The translations under genes and the position numbers were made by a program. From Gigaspora margarita (lineage: Eukaryota; Glomeromycota; Glomeromycetes; Diversisporales; Gigasporaceae), in assembly GCA_009809945.1 (NCBI GenBank), contig WTPW01000926.1:37966-101965 (forward strand): a stretch of 64,000 nt of DNA, in the 5' to 3' direction. Position 1 is the stretch's first letter, and each line of letters opens with the position of its first letter. Below are positions 11,590-22,294 of this stretch, piece by piece. The notes beneath the pieces were generated by a model, which saw nothing but the letters and a program-made list of their open reading frames with translations, was not told the DNA's origin and ran no database searches.

Positions 11590-12585
11590 AATTAAAATTT
11601 ATATTATACAAGTATAATTTGTTTATATATGAAAATAAACAAAAAGTTTTATCAGAATACTGACAGCTCTATAGTTTATTTGAAATCGCACATTTTTATT
11701 ATTATTAATTTGTTATCAGAAAATAAATTAATATTATGATCTAATTTGTTTACGTCAGAATACCAACAGCTCTATAGTTTATTTGAAATTGCACATTTTT
11801 ATTATTGTTAATTTGTTATCAGAAATAAAATTAATATTATACAAGTTTAATTTGTTTACGTATCAGAATACTGACAGCCCTATAGTATATTTGAAATCAC
11901 ACATTTTTATAAACTAGTACTGTATTGTATAAAAATAAGAATTTGAAAATAATGCCATATAGTATTATGTTAGTATTATCTTTAAGATCCCTATAACAAT
12001 ACTAGTTTAATGTAAATTGTGGATGCCAATTAATTTGTCATCAAAAATAAAATTTATGTTATGCAAGTTTAATTTTGTTTACATATCAGAATACCAAAAG
12101 CTCTATAGTTTATTTAAAATTGCATGTTTTTATTTCATTAGTGTGGTTAATTTGTTATCGGAAATAAAATTTATATTATACAAGTTTAATTGGTTTATTT
12201 GATTATACATAAAAATAAACAAAAGGCCTACTGGAATATTAAAACCTTTATATTTATTTGTTTTTATTTTTGCAATATTATTGAAAATAAAATTCATATT
12301 ATACAAGTTTTAATTTGTTTATTTGTTTATATATGAAAATAAACAGCCGGAATATTAAAACCTTTATAGTTTAGTTGAAATCACAAGTTTTTATTTTCGC
12401 AGGTATCATCAGAAATTAAATTCATATTATACAAATCTAATTTGTTTATTTGTTTATATATGAAAATAAACAAAAGACCTACTGGAATATTAAAACCTTT
12501 ATAGTTTATTTGAAATCGCATGTTTTTATTTTTGCAAGTGTGGTTAATATATTATCAGAAATAAAATTTTTATTATAGTATATGA
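11590..12585. repeat. Tandem array, degenerate 115-150 bp unit, about 7 copies
   Basis: Each unit holds the phrases ATTATACAAGTTTAATTTGT, then GAATACTGACAGCTCTATAG or ATATTAAAACCTTTATAG, then TTTGAAATCGCATGTTTTTA and GTTATCAGAAATAAAATT. Copies start near 11600, 11735, 11840, 12050, 12175, 12295 and 12420. The later copies differ from the first three by the CTACTGGAATATTAAAACC variant, so the array has two sub-types. No coding potential. Confidence 0.7.
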
Positions 12586-12799
12586 GTTTATTTTGTTTTT
12601 TTTGTTTTTTTTTTTATGTCAAAGTTACTGCTATAGAGAAAGGCTTTTATTCAAGCAATTCAGATCACGCATGCCTCCAGGAGCACCCTAACATTTGTTA
12701 TATAGATGAGTGTAATGAGTTTATTTTGTTTATAAAAAGAAAGTATAATTGTCAAGCAAAAAAATATATTCATCAAAATTACATATAATTGCTCAAAGT

Positions 12800-13174
12800 C
12801 TTATAGTCATACCGACATACCAATAAGCAGTATTGTACGTTTTGGCTGTCCACAGCCTTTTTTGGCTTGTTCACGTTCAAAATTGTCCAAATGTTCAAGA
12901 TTGTCCAAAGCTTGTCCAGGCTTTAATAATTAATAAATCTATCTAAAAATATATAACTATATATTTTTTTAAGTGCTAACCACAATTTAGTTAAAATTAA
13001 AATAGGTTATTATAATAAAATTTTAAGTAATTTTACTTTATTTAATTATCCAAAATTGTTCAAAATTGTCCAAATCATTGTCCAAAGATGTCCCATGACA
13101 ACACTGCCAATAAGTCTGTTGAAAATTCAAATTGTATTTTAATAAAGCTATATTCTAGTAAATTTGAATTAATC
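12800..13174. promoter_or_regulatory. Cluster of TTGTCCAAA motifs, likely 5' subterminal region of the Tnp2 element
   Basis: Variants of TTGTCCAAA / TTGTTCAAA occur repeatedly at 12878-12920 and 13048-13090, after a stretch GTATTGTACGTTTTGGCTGT at about 12831. Short repeats in this arrangement are typical of the subterminal, transposase-binding ends of Tnp2/CACTA-type elements, and the Tnp2 relic starts just downstream. Link to that element is inference; no matching 3' end was found after 19710. Confidence 0.4.
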
Positions 13175-13185
13175 TTCATACGTAT

Positions 13186-13189
<4 letters not shown>
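13175..13189. repeat. Target-site duplication of SINE A (left)
   Basis: TTCATACGTATTCTT, identical to 14161-14175 on the other side of the element. Confidence 0.9.
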
Positions 13190-13221
<32 letters not shown>

Positions 13222-14160
13222 GTATGGACTTTACCATGTAACTTTTATTACCAATTTTTGTCATGATTAACACCTTTTTAAGATCGTTTTTTAAGTTACA
13301 TATATAATTTGTGCTACCCCTATTAGTCACTCAATTTGTCCATTAACGGCTATACTTCCTCTATTTTTAATTTTTAGTATTTATGTATTTTACCACAATT
13401 ACTAATCTAGAGCGGCTATAGCTACCTACTAACAGATTAATCCATGTCCCACCCATGCTTAACCTGCATGTTCAGAGATTATTCCTAAATCATACATGCT
13501 GTGCTGCTTCCATCATGTTCGTATCTCAAGCCTTCTTTAGAAGCTGCTGTAACATGATCCGTATTTCAAGCCACAGCCTTTCTAATTAGTCATTCCTTCT
13601 TATTTCTTGCCCTTGTAGGGTTCAAAAAACCCTGATACCCACATTCTGACTTCCATCCTTCCCTGGATTCTTTACCGGTCTCTCCCTTACTCCCAGCTGA
13701 CAACCCGGAAGGATTGGTCTGCTCAGGCTTTAAGTGCCTTTATGGTCTCCCTTTTCTTGGTACATGTTTCCAGAATGCATGTCCTTTTCCTCCAGTACGA
13801 TTAACTGGCAGTTTGGCTGGTATATCTACCCTTCTAAGGATCTTGTCGTTCAGTTCTCTGATCTCTGATTCTAGTTCCGGATTTGGTCTTTCCTGTGATA
13901 TTGTCGTAGTTCATTGCTACCTTCTAACTCAGGACTTTCCAAACAGACTTTCGGTTTAGGAATTTGGTTTCTGGATTTATTACGCCGAAGCTCCCATTTC
14001 TAGATGGTATAACCAGACTACAGATTTTCTAAATCCAACCACGGATAGCTGTTAGCCATATGCAAGCCTATTTTTCAAAGTTGTTATCGGTGGGATTTGA
14101 ACTCTAGACCTGCCGCTTGGGGGGTAAAAACCTACTAACTGAGCTAGTTCGCCACACCCA
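13190..14160 (-). mobile_element. SINE A: tRNA-headed, poly(A)-tailed element, 971 bp
   Basis: On the minus strand the element starts at 14160 with a tRNA-like head. An A-box (TAGCTCAGTTAGTAGG) lies near 14130-14147 and a B-box (GAGTTCAAATCC) at about 14090-14102. It ends in an A-tract of about 27 (T-run 13190-13216). A perfect 15-bp target duplication TTCATACGTATTCTT flanks it (13175-13189 and 14161-14175). The first about 600 bp match SINE B and C (for example TGCCAGTT...GGAGGAAAAGGACAT on this strand), but the 3' third differs and lacks the central domain of B, C and D. Non-coding: the open frame at 13714-13959 is on the other strand and is accidental. The perfect duplication and long A-tail suggest recent insertion. 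Confidence 0.85.
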
Positions 14161-14175
14161 TTCATACGTATTCTT
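14161..14175. repeat. Target-site duplication of SINE A (right)
   Basis: TTCATACGTATTCTT, identical to 13175-13189. Confidence 0.9.
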
Positions 14176-15277
14176 GCTCATATATTTACTCATATATCCT
14201 TTCTTCCTATATCCTTTCTTTCTAAATTGTCTCGTTTATATATTCACATATATACATTTCCACCTGTCTATATATCATAGTTTTTCTTAGTATTTTTTTA
14301 CATATTGGGTTATAAACAAAAAAATCTATCATCAAAAGATAATTGAAAAGTCAAGCAATTTTGTTTTCTCAAAAAATCGCAACTTAAAATCTTGCATTTG
14401 TAATCTTTGTAAAGGTAAACTTGTTGACCCTCAAACTAGAAAAGCCTATATGATAAAAAAAGAAATTCTGGCTAGAAATTTTCTTGATATTGGCAAATCT
14501 CCAAGCAAAGTAGCAGCCACAATAGACTTACCAGAAGATCCACTTCCAAAAATGGACATTCCAAAGGATCCAATAGATCTACCGGAAGCTTCACATCCAA
14601 AAATCGATATTCCAGAGGATTCAATACAAAATGATAGTTCGGACGATAATTCTGTTGTTTCTTCTTATGAAGAAATTTATAGTTTTATTAATAAAAATCA
14701 ATCTAAAAAAGGCAATCAGTCAGTTAGAAGAAGGAGAAATCCACAATACCCTACAATCATAGAGAACTTATTCTCTGATGAAGAAGAAAATTTAGCTGAA
14801 GATCTATTAGACTTTGAAGATGAAGAATTACCTGACCAAACATTCGACTTTAACTTACCAGAAACTTTATATAAAAATATAGAGATGCTGATAGAACTCA
14901 TAGATCTAAATAAAAGCTTTGTATAGATAATTTTGTGGATTCTCAAATACCAAAAAAGCATCAGAAATCCAAAGTTGAAACTAATTCTTTGGTGAAATTT
15001 CTCCGGTATGTGCTAGTTCTTGAGAATAAAGAAAAATATTCCACTTTTTCTACGTCATTGAAGATAGCACGTAAAGCTCTTGGTATCTGTACTCACAAGA
15101 TTAAATATGCAACATGTGAACAATGCTATAAATTATACAATACAGCTAATATATCAACTAACAAACCCAATATGGTTCCTAAAGTAAGCTATTGCACCTT
15201 TCAAGACTTTCCAAACCATCTGATAGCTAATTAAAGATGTCCTTGCAATAATTCTATTGCAAAAAAAACCTCTATAA

Positions 15278-15290
15278 GCAAAGGAATTAT
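15278..15290. repeat. Target-site duplication of SINE B (left)
   Basis: GCAAAGGAATTAT, repeated at 16290-16302. Keeping only one copy restores the transposase reading frame across the junction. Confidence 0.85.
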
Positions 15291-16289
15291 TATTTTTTTT
15301 CCAAGTTAAGGTGCTTACTTCAGGAGTAAGAGTTTTATTCAAGATATTAAGATCCTGGGCTTCCTACATGGAAATCACCCAATATAGAGGGTACAACTAG
15401 CTACACCTACAACTTTTGGTTGCCTATTTCAGTAGCCACCCAAAGGTTCTATACTAGTTGCTATACCTGCAACCCGCATACCAGTCATTGCCTATTTTAA
15501 ACCCTCCGATCATTGCCATCTGCCAATTCTTCTTGTATCACCAGAACATGATCTGGATTCTTTTCTACCTCCCTTAGGACTACTTTATCCTCAGTAAGAG
15601 ACCTGGTAAAGCAGTTCCTGTTTCACACAGTATTACCTACGCATCAGTAACTTCTGCTACAGCTTTACCTATATACTTGCAATCAGGGATTATTCTTAAA
15701 CCACTACCATTACCTACTTCTTGCCCTTATGAAGTTCTCCAACCCCAGTACCCGGTTAGTCACTCTTTTGAATCCTTTTCTCTAGTCGCATCCCTACTTC
15801 CAATTCTAAGACCCAGAAGGGTTAGTTAGTCTGGCGTTAGGGTGCCAATGATCTCCCTCCCCTTAGTACATGCTACAAAAACATATGTCCTTTTCCTCCG
15901 GTGCGACTCTGGCAGTCCAGTTGGTAGGGTCCTCTGACCCTTTGTATTGTTAGTTTGCTTCCAGTCAGTTACCATTCAAGATCCTTTTCCTCTAGTACCA
16001 TCAAAAGTTGGGTACTTCTCCACTCAGAACTTGCCAAGTGGGTTCCATTCTGCTAATTCTCAGGATTTGCACACTTCTTTTCTCTCATGTAATATTACAC
16101 AAGTTAGTTGGCTCTCAATAACTTGGTGTCACCCAGGTTACAGATCAAAGATCCAATTAGTTAGAGTGCAGATTAGTTACCATAACACAGATGCAATTTT
16201 CAAAACCGTTTCCAGTAAGATTCGAACTCTGTACCTGTTGCTTGAAGCATAACAACAACCCAACTTTACTATATTGCCACACCCCTTAG
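15291..16289 (-). mobile_element. SINE B: tRNA-headed, poly(A)-tailed element, 999 bp, inside Tnp2 relic
   Basis: Minus-strand copy. The head at 16200-16289 holds a B-box-like GAGTTCGAATCTTAC near 16210-16225. The tail is a short A-rich end (T-run 15293-15300). A 13-bp duplication GCAAAGGAATTAT flanks it. It aligns along most of its length with SINE C, including the central domain (about 15400-15508) and the 3' end. It shares its first 600 bp with SINE A. Open frames at 15154-15342 and 15947-16252 overlap it and are not genes. Confidence 0.85.
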
Positions 16290-16302
16290 GCAAAGGAATT
16301 AT
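16290..16302. repeat. Target-site duplication of SINE B (right)
   Basis: GCAAAGGAATTAT, identical to 15278-15290. Confidence 0.85.
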
Positions 16303-17609
16303 ATATCAGCCATCATTAATATTTCTGACAGTTTTTTTAAAACATCGACTGCAATTGTTGTATAACCGAAAGGGATTTGAAGAGTCTTGTAGAAAGTGGG
16401 CAGAGAAGCATAAGATGCTAAAAGAATTACTGATATATATGATAGAAGAATTTGGAAGACATTTCAAGATCCAAATAAAGATCAATCATTCTTTCAGAAA
16501 GAGCTATCGGATGGCAATTTGGATTTAATGATTAACTTAGATTAGTTCAAGCTATTCGATAATACTCAATATAGTGTTAGAGCTATATATGGAGTTATTT
16601 GCAATCTTCCACATGATGAGCGATTTAAGCTGTCAAACATAATCATATTGGCATTAATACCTGGTCCCAACGAACCCAAACTACACTAGCTAAACCACTA
16701 TTTGGCACCTTTAATAGATAAATTAATTGATGTGTGGAATGGTAAGCAACAATGTTTTAATATCGAAATTATTATATTATTTTATTATTATTAAAATTAT
16801 TATTATTAACTAGAAATTGAATTGACAAGCACTTTCAAAAGCCCTATCAGCAAATTTATTAGTGCAGCAGTGATATGTTGTTCTTGTGATATTCTTGCTG
16901 CAAAAAAATTATGTGCCCACATTTCTGCACGAATTGCTTGTTATGAGTGCTTAAAAAGAGCTAACTTTGACAAAAGGAATCAACACAATTTTGGTAGGTT
17001 TGATGATATGGATGAATGGTTCATTGAACGAAGTATTAATGAAGTTCATCAAGATACTATCGCATGAAAGGATTGCAATACTAAAGATGCAAGGAGAAAA
17101 AATACGTCTGAAACTTTGGTCCATTGGTCTGAAATGCATCATCTCTTCTATTTTAATTCTGTTCAGTTTTTTGTAGTCGATCCAATACATTGTCTATTTT
17201 TAGGTAGAGCTAAGTGGATCATCAAATTATGAATTGATAAAGATGTTTTAACGGTACATAATCTTACTCTAATGGAAAAACAGGCTAAAAATATGCAGAT
17301 TCCTGTAGACACTAGGAGAATTCCTTACAAAATAGCAACGGGAAGAAGGATTTTTAAGATTTACAGCGGACCAATAGAAAACTTTTGTTCTGGTATATGC
17401 AATGTCAATTATGTGGGATTTGTTGCGTGAAAATGAGTGACAAATCCTTACTTATTTTGTTCGCGCATGCTCTATTCTGGTGTATCGAATTGTATATAAA
17501 GACAATTTGGAGGAGGCTCATAGTTGTCTTCTTAAAATGGTTAAACTTATAGAAGAAATTTATGGGTCAGAAAAAATAATGCCTAATTTACATTTATGTT
17601 TACATATAT

Positions 17610-18672
17610 CAGTCATAGGACATGTCCCCTAGAAATAAATTTATAATAAAAATTATAAAAAAAACATATGAATTTACTATATAACTTTGAGCTAAGATCC
17701 CTCTCTGGGTTAACTAATTAACTTAAAATTAAAGTTTGCAGGTATATAGAACAAGAAAAGAAGAAAATTTTGAGCTTAAAAAACCATATTAAAATTTTGC
17801 NNNNNNNNNNNNNNNNNNNNNNNNNNNNNNNNNNNNNNNNNNNNNNNNNNNNNNNNNNNNNNNNNNNNNNNNNNNNNNNNNNNNNNNNNNNNNNNNNNNN
17901 NNNNNNNNNNNNNNNNNNNNNNNNNNNNNNNNNNNNNNNNNNNNNNNNNNNNNNNNNNNNNNNNNNNNNNNNNNNNNNNNNNNNNNNNNNNNNNNNNNNN
18001 NNNNNNNNNNNNNNNNNNNNNNNNNNNNNNNNNNNNNNNNNNNNNNNNNNNNNNNNNNNNNNNNNNNNNNNNNNNNNNNNNNNNNNNNNNNNNNNNNNNN
18101 NNNNNNNNNNNNNNNNNNNNNNNNNNNNNNNNNNNNNNNNNNNNNNNNNNNNNNNNNNNNNNNNNNNNNNNNNNNNNNNNNNNNNNNNNNNNNNNNNNNN
18201 NNNNNNNNNNNNNNNNNNNNNNNNNNNNNNNNNNNNNNNNNNNNNNNNNNNNNNNNNNNNNNNNNNNNNNNNNNNNNNNNNNNNNNNNNNNNNNNNNNNN
18301 NNNNNNNNNNNNNNNNNNNNNNNNNNNNNNNNNNNNNNNNNNNNNNNNNNNNNNNNNNNNNNNNNNNNNNNNNNNNNNNNNNNNNNNNNNNNNNNNNNNN
18401 NNNNNNNNNNNNNNNNNNNNNNNNNNNNNNNNNNNNNNNNNNNNNNNNNNNNNNNNNNNNNNNNNNNNNNNNNNNNNNNNNNNNNNNNNNNNNNNNNNNN
18501 NNNNNNNNNNNNNNNNNNNNNNNNNNNNNNNNNNNNNNNNNNNNNNNNNNNNNNNNNNNNNNNNNNNNNNNNNNNNNNNNNNNAAAGTTATATAGTAAAT
18601 TCATATGTTTTTTTATAATTTTTATTATAAATTTATTTTAAACCAATTTTAAGGGGACATGTCCTATGACTG
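17610..18672. mobile_element. CAGTCATAGGACATG TIR element, 1.06 kb, inside Tnp2 relic
   Basis: The left end CAGTCATAGGACATGTCCCC and the right end (18652-18672) are exact inverted copies, and the inverted similarity continues to both edges of the sequencing gap. ATAT flanks both sides (17606-17609, 18673-18676). Removing the element plus one ATAT rejoins the transposase frame as ...LHLCLHI-C-ECVMDFG. The middle 783 bases are unknown, so any coding content there cannot be judged. Confidence 0.8.
17801..18583. other. Assembly gap (783 N)
   Basis: All bases are N. The gap sits in the middle of a palindromic element, which may be why assembly failed there. The two open frames spanning it are artefacts of reading N as open. 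Confidence 0.99.
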
Positions 18673-19710
18673 ATATGTGAATGTGTTATGGACTTTGGGT
18701 CGCTATATGCATTTTGGTGCTTTAGTTATGAACAGATGAATATTTTATTAGGTAAGTTTGTATTTTTTGAAATAGCTAGAAAAAATATAGTATAGGGGAC
18801 ACCTTTTTTTTTTGGCGGTATCTATTTTAAATCAGTTAATTATTTATTAAAGTTATATTATCCAAATAGCCATATTAAACTACCAATAGCTCAATAGGAT
18901 TTTATATAATTTACAGAGTCATTTCATAGCTGTAACAGAAGAATCGAGACTGAACTTCTTAAAATTATACAATCTAATTCTCTGCTAGATGTGCTTTCAT
19001 TACTTGCAGAAGGCCATTTGCAAACTTGCTTGCAGTTTATCGAACAAGAAATAATGAGCAGTAGTCTTTCTATTTATAATGGAAATGATTATCAGGAGTT
19101 TCTTTCAATGTCTGTAAATGTTGAAGACAATTCAGGAACTGGCTTCAAACCTTTTCTAGACGAATTATTAGAGCCTAAAAAGAAATATATAACCTTTCTG
19201 AAAGACTTATATGCATTGTTAGTCAACTATTACAACAATGCATATAATTATAATTTCACATTCTTAACCGGTATACTCGAGCACCCAGATGCCATAGCAA
19301 CATTATCTGGCATTACAATATACGGAAAAATAAAAATTGGTGATGAAATATTTGGGTCTACTTATTTGAAGAGATACACAAAGTCTGCAAAAATACTATA
19401 TATACCCAGGTCTCATTCAATATTATTTTGAGAATATAATAAATCTACCAAAAGGTCCAAAGAAGCATGTACTTGCTTATATTTAGTGGTATCAAGCTCT
19501 TAATGACAAAAAGACAAGATATTATTGTCAAGTAGACAATATTTGTAATATTGAATTATGAAATTGGGATTTCTATGATTTAAGTAGAGATTGAATTATT
19601 CCCGTGCATAATATTTTAGACTGCTTTATTTCTGGAACTGTCAAAGTCAGAAAAAAAACCCCTGAGAATATATGTCTGTAAATCCTATAAATAGAAAATT
19701 TCATATTTAA

Positions 19711-20460
19711 TAATATATATACTGTATAAAATAATTTTAATAAATTTTACCGATCAAGTATTAGTTTTTACCAGTATTTATATAGTTTAATCTTATTTAT
19801 CACCAATTAACTTCTGACACGTACTGTTATTCTTTATTTTTATTAAGTACAATAAGACAAATATTATAAACTTTATAGATTTACTGGGTATTTATATAGA
19901 CTTATCTTATAGGCATATAGGTTTATTAGTATTTTTATAGATGTAATTTATTTGTCTCTGAATAACTTCTGATGTAATTACTAGTTATAGATTTACTTTC
20001 ATATTAATTCTAAATACATATCGGGTATCTGATATTGCTATGATTTAAACTTAAAACCAGAGATATATCGAAATCTGATATGCGTCCGTTTTTATCTGAC
20101 AATGCTTTACCTGATATGGCTTGTAGTTATTATGATATTTTACCAGATCTGTACTAGTTATTTATTTTTATATTAAGTATTATAAGCTAAACATCATATA
20201 TATATATAATAATCAATAGCTATATAGGTTTATCCGATTTATTTCTGATTATATTATGATATAATTCATGTTTATCATTTTATATTCAGGTTATAATCAT
20301 TCATTATCAGTTGCCCGATAGGGCTATGATTTTAAAAATAAAAACCAGATACATATTGAGACCTGATACGTCTCCAGTTTTTATCTGACTATACAGTTCC
20401 TGATATGGCTTTATTCGACCTGTGATTGTTAATCTACAAAAAAGAGGAGTTTTTATTGGT
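19711..20460. repeat. Degenerate tandem repeat, about 286-bp period
   Basis: CTATGATTT(A)AA...AAACCAGA...ATATCGAAATCTGATA..CGTC..GTTTTTATCTGAC recurs at 20037 and 20324 (286 bp apart). The preceding TATTAAGTA...ATATTATA...TTTATATAG phrases recur from 19780. No gene seen. Confidence 0.55.
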
Positions 20461-20469
20461 GCAACATAT

Positions 20470-20646
20470 ATTACTATAGTGCAAATAGAAAAAGTTAATT
20501 AATAATCTAATGTTACACAAATTCATAGTGCAAATAGCAAAAACCATGGTATAAATAGCAATACTCATAAAAAAATTAATTAAAATAATTTAAAAAATAA
20601 ATTAAATTAAAATAAAATTTGAATTAAAAAAAAAACTTCAAAATAA
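20470..20646. other. End remnant of the TTGCTATTT-type element
   Basis: Carries ATAGTGCAAATAGCAAAAAC and CATGGTATAAATAGCAATAC, the inverse of the end at 4474-4520, followed by AT-only low-complexity DNA. No mate end was found nearby. Confidence 0.4.
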
Positions 20647-21047
20647 TATAGTACAGGACACCTAAAGGTGGAATTTTTGAAATTTGTTTCATTTTCAAAA
20701 ATTTCATATTGAAATTTGATGTCTTTGTGAATCCTTGCATCTTGATTGGCTAATAATGAATTTTTAATAATTTTTTAAAAATTAATTTTAAAATTAGCCA
20801 ATAGCAGAAGGCTAAAACATGTAACTTGTCCCATTTTTGGCAAAACTTTTACAGATCATATAAAAATACTATACTTTTAAACTCATTAATTAAAAAAATT
20901 TACATTAATTTTTGAAAAGTTAAGGCCACTAAGTTGTAGCAAATTAGCTAAATTACAAAATAGGGGCCTATTTTTTGTGATATTGGCTTTATATTGAATG
21001 TTATTAGCTTTTAAAGTTTGTAAAGTTTTTAGGTGTCCTGCACTGTA
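20647..21047. mobile_element. TACAGTGCA/ACACCTAAA inverted-repeat element, copy 2
   Basis: Left TATAGTACAGGACACCTAAA and right (complement) TACAGTGCAGGACACCTAAA. Same family and similar length (401 bp) as 2021-2437, with shared internal phrases on both sides. Non-coding. Confidence 0.75.
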
Positions 21048-21074
21048 ATTAAAAAAATAAAATAAATTAAAAGG

Positions 21075-21979
21075 ATGCCTATTCTCGCCATAGTATTTTG
21101 CTATTTCTATTATGGTTATACAAGAATTTCTATTTTTAGCATTTAATATAATATATTATAAATTTACTATAATTCTAATCCTAAAACTAATAAGTAAACA
21201 TTCTTTGGTTTCTAGTTAAAAGATGTAGAGCTCATTTTTCTGATTCTAATAGTAGTTAAATCATCAAAATCGGCCTAGTAGATCCCAAGATACTTGGGAT
21301 CAAAGAAAAGAAAATAAGGATCAGCAAATTTACTATTATACAAACTATTCATTTTTTTTTATATACGTTTTGAAACGAATTTTTATAGTAGTAAAAATTT
21401 TTACTAAGAAACTAATAAAACTTGTCTTAAGAAACTAGCATTTTTTTGAGCTAAAGAACAACTTTACTGAAAATCCAAAGTCAATTGTAATAATAAACTT
21501 CTGGCAAATCATGATTTTTTATTTGATAGCTTTTTTTCTAACTTTTTTATATACATTTTGAGAAGTTTTTTATTGTAGTGAAAATTTTTACTAAAAAAAT
21601 AATAAAACACGTCTTAAGAAACTAGTATTTTTTTGAGCCAAAAAGAACTCAAAGTCAATTGTAACAATAAAATTTTGTACAAATCATGATTTTTCATTTG
21701 ATAGTGTTTCTATACTTTGTATAACAGTGAATTTGCTGATCATTATATTTTCTTTTTTGATTCCAAGTATCTTTGGATCCACTGAGCTGATTTTGATGAT
21801 GTAACTACCATTACTCTACAACTTTTGATTAGGAGCCAAAGAAGTGTTACTTATTTGTTATTAGTTTTTAGGGTTAGGGTTAGTATTAGGGTTAAAATTA
21901 AATTAGATAAATTCTAAAAATAGAAAATTTTGTATAACTATAGTAGAAATAGCAAAATACCATGGTAGAAATAGTAGCT
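21075..21979. mobile_element. Long inverted-repeat element with TTAGGG-like tracts and the shared module
   Basis: A 0.9-kb palindromic element. The left end contains ATAGTATTTTGCTATTTCTA and the right end its inverse (21937-21970). Arms of about 200 bp include the shared 80-bp module (inverted at 21226-21298, direct at 21776-21830) and CCAAGATACTTGG. The right arm has TTAGGGTTAGGGTTAG at 21878. A close relative, itself disrupted, starts near 51950. Confidence 0.75.
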
Positions 21980-22290
21980 CTCTAAATTAAATTAAAAATG
22001 TGAATATAATAAATTAAAAAAAAACCTATTTATAAAAATAAAGTAAAAAAAATTAAAAAATTAAAAAAAATTAAATCAAAAAATAAGTTTAAATAAAAAA
22101 AACTATAAAAAAATAAAAAAATAAAAAAAAACAAAAAAAAATTAAAAAAATTAAAAAAGAAAATAAAAAAAAAAACAAAAAAAATAAATAAAAAAATGTA
22201 TAAAAAAAATTTAAAATAAAAAGAATAAAAAAAATATAAAAAAAAAATTAAAAAATAAAATAAAAGAAAAACAAAAAAAATAAATAAAAA
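21980..22290. repeat. A-rich low-complexity tract
   Basis: About 280 bp of almost only A and T (AAATAAAAAAATTAAAAAA type), just before the second LINE relic. Confidence 0.9.
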
Positions 22291-22294
22291 TTTA

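Larger units (their letters stand above)
14375..19710 (+). pseudogene. Tnp2-family DNA transposase relic with two nested insertions
   Basis: Order of pieces: N-terminal CICNLCKGKLVDPQTRKA motif (14393 on); an acidic and Pro/Asp-rich region (14450-14926); a C-T-H...C-E-Q-C-Y-K-L-Y-N piece (15090-15130); a CPCNNSIAKK piece broken by SINE B at 15291. After the SINE come a GFEESCRKW stretch (16372) and an LDWFKLFDNTQYSV...LIPGPNEPKL stretch in shifted frames (16510-16690). A GT-AG intron spans 16742-16813. The VDPIHCLFLG motif (17167 on) matches the conserved D-P-M-H-N-L-F-L-G of Tnp2 transposases. A TIR element then splits the gene at 17610. Beyond it come CVMDFGSLYAFWCFSYEQMN, a second intron (18752-18916), and a C-terminal domain ending in IIPVHNIL...NPINRKFHI and TAA at 19708-19710. 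Stops and frameshifts throughout show it is dead. Tnp2 transposases mobilise CACTA/EnSpm-like elements by cut and paste. Identification rests on remembered family motifs. Confidence 0.8.

Noticed and set aside
13714..13959. 81-codon frame with Cys-rich start
   Set aside because: It lies antisense inside SINE A and has no counterpart kept open in SINEs B and C.
15947..16252. 101-codon frame
   Set aside because: It lies antisense inside SINE B; the homologous positions of SINE C are not open.
17770..18618. Long open frames of 271-282 codons on both strands
   Set aside because: They run through 783 N bases; the openness is an artefact.
21868..21900. Interstitial telomere or chromosome end at TTAGGGTTAGGGTTAG
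   Set aside because: Only three repeats, inside an inverted-repeat element with normal sequence on both sides; it does not mark a chromosome end.
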